From positions 5,210,501 to 5,274,500 of the forward strand of contig OY987226.1 of the NCBI GenBank assembly GCA_963920705.1: a DNA stretch of 64,000 nt, given 5' to 3'. Position numbers and translations under genes: made by a program. The stretch comes from Odiellus spinosus. Taxonomy: Eukaryota; Arthropoda; Arachnida; Opiliones; Phalangiidae. Shown here in pieces: positions 58,221 through 64,000 of this stretch; positions within the stretch are counted from its first letter, which is position 1, and the number at the start of each line of letters is the position of its first letter. The notes beneath the pieces are model-generated. The model was given only the letters and a program-made list of their open reading frames with translations. It searched no databases and was not told where the DNA came from.

Positions 58221-59313
58221 GATGTTGAAACTTGAATACGAATCAATCAAATTTTGGACAACTTTCGGTGTTCAAACAAAACTCGCTGATTCTGCATCTT
58301 CACTCAAATATGATATTTTCAGCTCATGGTTCTCATTTAAAGTTTTTTCGAGGGGACGAAAAAAAAAAGTTTTTTAATTGCCCCAAAGTTTTTGCGAAAT
58401 CAATTTTAACGTACATTTTTTTCTTACCAAAGGCTGATATTCAATAAATAAGACTGGGGTTTACAATTTCGCCGGGATAGTTCATTTATCATGTCAAAAT
58501 TGCGTTTTAATTACTTTGCAAAGCGGGGTGATGATGACCCGAAATTTCCTACGTTAAATAAAATATTTTACCCTAGAATATTAATTATTTTACGTAGTTT
58601 AAACAAGTCGTACCAAGTTATTAGCGAAAGAGTTTCCAAACTCCCATAGTTTATTAGTTTTTAATGAATAAATAGAAGCAAAAGTTTTTAAATAACCGAC
58701 TTTCTTGGAACTTTTTTAAATCACCAACTTTCTAGGAATTTTTTTAAATCACTAATTTATCACCGAGTTTTTGCCATGTTTTGAAAATCCCTGACTTTAC
58801 CATTTTATACCCGAACTTTCATGTAACCGAACTCATAGATGGGTAGACTTCCTGACTCTTGAATAGTTACAACATTAGCTATCTCAATAACGCCTAGCAA
58901 TTTGCAAATTTGCAAAATTGGTTGTTTTAAAAAAAAAAATACTGAAGTTATTTAACTAGAGTTTATCGGGGGGAAAAAAGAAGGCTTAATGGATAAATAT
59001 CTACCTTGGTGGTCTCTTTACATGGGAGACATTTTGTCACAACTAGGAAAAAAAAGGTGCGAAATTTTAAAAACTCTTTCAGGAGATTTTCGGGTTTTGG
59101 TTATCACCTAGGGAGATGTTTCACCTCGCCCATAAAGTGTTAAAGGGAGTATAAAGCTCTGGCCCAAGGTAGAAGACCACTTACTTCTGGTTAGGCCTTT
59201 TTAACTTTCGATTCTAAGTTAGATATCTCGTGTAAAAGCAAACGCAGAAGCTCTAAAATCTTAATTGAAAACGGGGCTTTAGATAGAGGCGAAATCTTCT
59301 TGCTGGCAAGTAT

Positions 59314-59701
59314 CAGTGGCGGCGGAACGGGTGGGGACAGGGGGACATTGTCCCCCCTCAATTAAACCAGGTGGGGACAACCAATATACGTGTCCCTCCC
59401 CAAATTGTTCAGTCAATACTCTGATTAATCTCAGAATATAATTGAATTCAATGAATTATAAGAAAAATCAGTCTATAATCTCAACCTGTTTGGAGTTTTT
59501 AAGAAAATAATATAATAACAAAAATTATAAAGAGACTGTCTTTAAATAAGGTGTATGATTTATTTCTACGCGAGTCCGTCTGTAGAAGAGCGATAGTACA
59601 AACATAGCCTTCAGGTATATTGGTCTTGAGCAACTTGTTTCCAAGTTCTTTAACGAAAAATGTCCCCCCCCCCCCAAAATAAGAACCGTCCGCCGCCACT
59701 G
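59314..59701. mobile_element. hAT-type MITE, 388 bp, with 8-bp target duplication GCAAGTAT
   Basis: Left end CAGTGGCGGCGGAACGG and right end CCGTCCGCCGCCACTG are inverted. It is flanked by GCAAGTAT at 59306-59313 and 59702-59709. An 8-bp target and CAGTGGCG-type tips are hallmarks of hAT elements. The interior has GGTGGGGACAGGGGGACATT and a long C tract but no transposase. Confidence 0.92.
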
Positions 59702-60909
59702 GCAAGTATGATCTCTTTCATACTTCTCCCCAAAGGAATTTTGCTTATAAACTTCTGGTCTAACGAAACGATTTCTCGGAAATCGGCAAAGGTTACGTTA
59801 GAAAACGCCCCTATCTTCGATTAAAATCTAAAGTTAAATACAGTTTGGCTTTCAAGCGCAAAAATACCTAATATTTTCAGAATTCTTGTAGCTAAGTCTA
59901 TTTTCAAGTGTTTAATTTTCTAAACTATTTCACAAGCATCAAACTACAAATCTACAAAAAATAGATAATCGAATTAAACCTTACGAATACTAGGAAAGTT
60001 TTAAAAGATACGATTCGCAAATCCCGCGAAAAGTTTGGATTCTTCGTAATTGTATTCACAGGTTTACTATCGCCATATAGCGGTCTAAGCAATTGCTATT
60101 TTGTTTCTTTGAAAAGCGCCTAATTTGAAAATTGTTCGGAGGACTAGCACTTTTCCAATCGGCCATTTTAAATTTTCGGGTTGGAAAGAAAAGACTGATT
60201 AAAGTTTATAAACTTTATTTAAACTTTAAAGGCATTATTCCATTTGGTTCAGTATAAATAACATTGCATTAATTTTGTAGTTTGAAGCAAAATATTTGAT
60301 TTTTTGATAGGAATATATAATTAATATATTTAACTTTAAGAGGAATTTATTTTATAGATAGGCTAATCGTTTAGCTTCTAATTTGCGTTTCAAATAACTA
60401 AAATCCTTGCTTAGTCTTGAAATGTAAAACAAGGATAAACTGTTTTCATTGCCCAAAAAAAAAAAAAAAACAAGTGGGTCAGAAACTTCAACAAATCTTT
60501 CAAAATCTCCAAACTTCATTAACACATTTTTAAGTGTTGATCATCTTTATGATTTTACTAAGCAATGTTGTAGACTGGTAAACCCGTAAATTAATGCTTT
60601 TGTAAATAACTTGCATCTTTACAGGTTAGTTATAGAAATTTAAAAAATTAATTTAAAAGGGTGTGGAATTTTAGGCCTAATTCTGTTTGGAAAGACTACT
60701 AGAGTAAGAAATATTTCCTCCTTTTAAAATATAAGATATCACAATTTTTTCATTAATTATGAAATATATTATATAATTTTTTAAACGATTTTTTTTTTGC
60801 TTTAAGCCAGGCGTGGTTAATTATCGCACCTTTGGATAATTAACTTTGCCCAAAGCGTGACCTTCTTAACCTTTGGTATACATTTTCCACTATTCCTTAA
60901 TGAACGGAA

Positions 60910-61244
60910 TCACCCAGTTTGAGTGCTGCCTTTTTGAGAATGCATTTTAGTGGCGACAGGGGCGCAAGAATCGGTAATGCCTTTATTAAAACATTCCAGC
61001 ATTGATTTACGAACGTCTATGGCCAATTGAGAGACGTCCTCCGAAGTTAAGCCAACGGTGCTGACAGGTGGCAAAATGGTGACAGTCACCTCGCCTTAAG
61101 TTTCACACAAGACAAGATAATACTTAATATAACGCGCTGCTATGGAAAAGAAATGAAAAACTGGTTCTTACCCCCCTCGAATATTTTTTTATGTATGGAG
61201 TAGAATGAGGCGTAAGACGAAAATACAATGGGAACAATTGGGAT
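60910..61244 (-). CDS. 1-acylglycerol-3-phosphate acyltransferase (AGPAT1/2-like), last two coding exons only
   Basis: AGPATs convert lysophosphatidic acid to phosphatidic acid at the ER membrane (family knowledge). Two exons are visible: complement of 60910..61094 and 61172..61244, with matching phase (GAG GGG G|GC GAG). They encode IPIVPIVFSSYASFYSIHKK, IFEGGEVTVTILPPVSTVGL and TSEDVSQLAIDVRKSMLECF, ending in a short polar tail and TGA at 60912-60910. This matches the C-terminal region of AGPAT1/2 (VPIVPIVxSSY; LPPVxTxGLTxxDV). The catalytic HxxxxD and FPEGTR blocks belong to upstream exons. I looked for them up to 64000 and did not find them, so they should lie outside the window beyond the satellite. 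Assignment to the AGPAT1/2 group is firm; which paralogue is not decidable. Confidence 0.9.
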
Positions 61245-64000
61245 CTGATAAATGAAAGAGAAATGTACTAATTAGTATAATTTAGTTTTAAAAACTAATA
61301 ACAACAAGGGTGAAAATTTTCTTACGGTAGCCTTAAGTTACATTGTGGGTTGTTAATTACTTTTCTGGAAAAATTACGATATTTTGAAGATACACTAAGA
61401 TAAACGGTGCTCGTGAGGTCAACTGTACTCTGTTACAGGTTTTGATTAATAAATTTTGTTGCATCCGAGAAAAGTATCTCCAAGTTTTTGAGCCAAATAA
61501 ACCCATGCTATAAGCAGCGTCTGTCTCTTCCGAGAAATATCAGTATTTGGTAAAAAATCAGGACCCAAATTTATCAATAGGGGTGTGCAAGCCCAGATTT
61601 TTCCTTTTCGAGTATCAAAATCAAGAAACTGGTTTCGAGTCTTATAGTTTTTGGAAAGCGGCAGTCAAACGCAGCAATAAAAACCAAATATTTAGGTTTA
61701 AACCCTTTTAAGGAAACAAAAGAAAACTGTCTGTAATCTACCTTACGGAAAACCCAAGACAAATAACTCAGTTTTAAGCATATCTTAAATATGACAGAAA
61801 TTGAGATACTACAGAACAGGTCTCCCCAAAAGAATTTTCGATATCTTTTTAGATGTATTCATCTATCATCTAAGCTTGCGTATTATAGGAGGATTCAGCC
61901 AAATTAAAGCAAAACCGCATAAGTGAAGAAAAATAGGAAACACAGTTTTGGGTTAAGTTTCCTTTCATCACAAGCTAGGTTATGAAAAAATTATATTTTA
62001 AATATTGTCTGCAAACATACTAATATATATTTTACTTATCAGGTAATGTTTTGGTAGTGACAAAGAAAGATTTCATTTCTGACCTTCAAGTGATATAGGT
62101 TTTAATTTCAAATTTTTGTTCCAAAGTTCCTAAATTTTACTTAAATTTTTCTGCTTGTCTCCTTTCTTAGGGGGAATGGAGGGAATTCTATCTTCATATT
62201 TCCCCAAAGGGGGAACGGGGGCTTCTATCTTCATATTTCCCCAAAGGGGGAACGGGGGCTTCTATCTTCATATTTCCCCAAAGGGGGAATGGGGGCTTCT
62301 ATCTTCATATTTCCCCAAAGGGGGAATGGGGGCTTTTATCTTCATACTTCCCCAAAGGGGGAACAGGGGCTTTTATCTTCATATTTTCCCAGAGAGGGAA
62401 CGGGGGCTTTTATCTTCATATTTTCCCAGAGAGGGAACGGGGGCTTTTATCTTCATATTTTCCTAGAGAGGGAACAGGGACTTTTATCTTCATATTTTCC
62501 CAGGTAGGGAAAAGGGACTTTTATCTTCATATTTTCCCAGGTAGGGAACAGGGACTTTTATCTTCATACTTTCCCAGAGAGGGAACAGGGACTTTTATCT
62601 TCATACTTTCCCAGAGAGGGAAGAGGGGCTTTTATCTTCATATTTTCCCAGAGAGGGGCTTTTATCTTCATATTTTCCCAGAGAGGGAAGAGGGGCTTTT
62701 ATCTTCATATTTTCCCAGAGAGGGAAGAGGGGCTTTTATCTTCATATTTTCCCAGAGAGGGAAGAGGGGCTTTTATCTTCATATTTTCCCAGAGAGGGAA
62801 GAGGGGCTTTTATCTTCATATTTTCCCAGAGAGGGAAGAGGGGCTTTTATCTTCATATTTTCCCAGAGAGGGAAGAGGGGCTTTTATCTTCATATTTTTC
62901 CAGAGAGGGAAGAGGGGCTTTTATCTTCATATTTTTCCAGAGAGGGAAGAGGGGCTTTTATCTTCATATTTTCCCAGAGAGGGAACAGGGACTTTTATCT
63001 TCATATTTTCCCAGAGAGGGAAGAGGGGCTTTTATCTTCATATTTTCCCAGAGAGGGAAGAGGGGCTTTTATCTTCATATTTTCCCAGAGAGGGAAGAGG
63101 GGCTTTTATCTTCATATTTTCCCAGAGAGGGAAGAGGGGCTTTTATCTTCATATTTTCCCAGAGAGGGAACAGGGACTTTTATCTTCATATTTTCCCAGG
63201 TAGGGAACAGGGACTTTTATCTTCATACTTTCCCAGAGAGGGAACAGGGACTTTTATCTTCATATTTTCCCAGAGAGGGAAGAGGGGCTTTTATCTTCAT
63301 ATTTTCCCAGAGAGGGGCTTTTATCTTCATATTTTCCCAGAGAGGGAAGAGGGGCTTTTATCTTCATATTTTCCCAGAGAGGGAAGAGGGGCTTTTATCT
63401 TCATATTTTCCCAGAGAGGGAAGAGGGGCTTTTATCTTCATATTTTCCCAGAGAGGGAAGAGGGGCTTTTATCTTCATATTTTCCCAGAGAGGGAAGAGG
63501 GGCTTTTATCTTCATATTTTCCCAGAGAGGGAAGAGGGGCTTTTATCTTCATATTTTCCCAGAGAGGGAAGAGGGGCTTTTATCTTCATATTTTCCCAGA
63601 GAGGGAACAGGGACTTTTATCTTCATATTTTCCCAGAGAGGGGGTACCTTTCACTTCACAAGTAGCTTATTCATAGGCTCGCCATTGTTCTTTTTTTCCA
63701 GTCTGGACTCATCGGTCCTCTTTGATGATGGCATGAAAGTCTTCCTAAGTTACGATTAACCACGGTAACCATTGGTGCATTTAACTCTATCAGCTTTCTG
63801 TGCCAGTAGGATGGGTTGTGCAAACTGCTTCGATTATGCCTGGTGGATTTTGTAAAAAATAAAGTTAGTTCTGGAATATGGCAATAAAAAAAGGGAAGCA
63901 GTTGGTGGGTGTGATAATGTATTTTTCAAAAATTGTGATACACTCTGGTTTAAGAAGCATATCAGAATTAAATTTTTATTTACATTTCAAGTTATTTCAA
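61245..64000 (-). other. Intron of the AGPAT gene containing a satellite array
   Basis: At least 2.75 kb. No AGPAT exon is recognised. 61245-62150 is ordinary AT-rich sequence, 62160-63645 is the satellite, and 63646-64000 is unique sequence with no assignable feature. Confidence 0.5.
62160..63645. repeat. 37-bp satellite, about 40 copies, with ~660-bp higher-order structure
   Basis: Unit GGGCTTTTATCTTCATATTT then TCCCAGAGAGGGAAGAG. The leftmost six copies are a variant (CATATTTCCCCAAAGGGGGA). A run of variant units (ACAGGGACT, CCAGGTAGGG, and one unit shortened to GAGAGGGGC) appears near 62500-62660 and again near 63165-63320. The shortened units at 62651 and 63310 are 659 bp apart, so a multi-unit block was duplicated. 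Confidence 0.92.

Larger units (their letters stand above)
41640..60909. other. 19-kb region without recognised coding genes between EGFL7/8-like and AGPAT
   Basis: I read it for conserved exons on both strands and found none; short exons could be missed. Contents: a possible EGFL7/8-like 5' exon; arrays at 43310-43430 (three ~46-bp copies), 44941-45640, 46290-46700 and 56730-57450; MITEs at 49270-49610, 54832-55123, 56997-57288, 57876-58220 and 59314-59701; a poly(A) run of 40 at 49667-49706; and a G tract near 48572. The stretches 47-48.5 kb, 50-54 kb and 55.2-56.7 kb show nothing I can name. Confidence 0.5.

Noticed and set aside
62155..62507. Gly/Phe-rich frames in the satellite
   Set aside because: Repeat-driven; the frames stop as unit variants change.
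63701..63759. Possible plus-strand terminal exon (acceptor TTTTTTCCAG, then LDSSVLFDDGMKVFLSYD and stop)
   Set aside because: Reads like protein, but it is too short, has no identifiable family or upstream exon, and lies in the AGPAT intron on the opposite strand. Chance cannot be excluded.

Overview
The window is from the nuclear genome of an invertebrate animal. Genes are split by short GT-AG introns (mostly 50-150 bp, with one of about 20 kb). The DNA is AT-rich and full of minisatellites and non-autonomous DNA transposons. Interstitial TTAGG/CCTAA-like motifs suggest, but do not prove, an arthropod. No bacterial, organellar or viral features were recognised. All gene models were assembled by hand from splice signals, frame continuity and remembered protein families. 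No alignment was run.

Layout. 1-15.7 kb is gene-dense. It holds an unc-18/STXBP1 (Munc18) gene on the minus strand, missing its last exon; a complete METTL13 dual methyltransferase gene on the minus strand; CRYZL1 (quinone-oxidoreductase-like) on the plus strand, head-to-head with METTL13; KDM8/JMJD5 (JmjC oxygenase) on the plus strand; and a small THAP zinc-finger gene on the minus strand, convergent with KDM8. 15.7-19.9 kb is intergenic and rich in MITEs. 19.88-41.64 kb is one minus-strand gene for an EGFL7/8-like secreted protein (EMI, EGF, calcium-binding EGF, coiled coil, Thr-rich linker). Its first intron is about 19.7 kb long and full of repeats. 41.6-60.9 kb has no recognised coding gene and holds minisatellites and MITEs. 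At 60.9-61.25 kb lie the last two coding exons of an AGPAT (lysophosphatidic acid acyltransferase) gene on the minus strand. Its upstream exons lie beyond the window, past a 1.5 kb satellite of 37 bp units.

The five reconstructed complete genes (METTL13, CRYZL1, KDM8, THAP, EGFL7/8-like) all have exon sums divisible by three and end on a stop codon, which supports the models.

Most notable observations: (1) EGFL7/8 lies next to AGPAT, as EGFL7-AGPAT2 and EGFL8-AGPAT1 do in human, which suggests linkage older than the vertebrate genome duplications; (2) five MITE insertions from three sequence families have perfect 7-bp target duplications and 5'-CA termini, a possible single mobilising system; (3) a 199-bp inverted repeat with arms identical by eye, a candidate hairpin-RNA source or very recent rearrangement; (4) two unrelated 21-bp-period minisatellites; (5) cAMP-response-element palindromes in the very short unc-18 promoter and in the METTL13/CRYZL1 divergent promoter.
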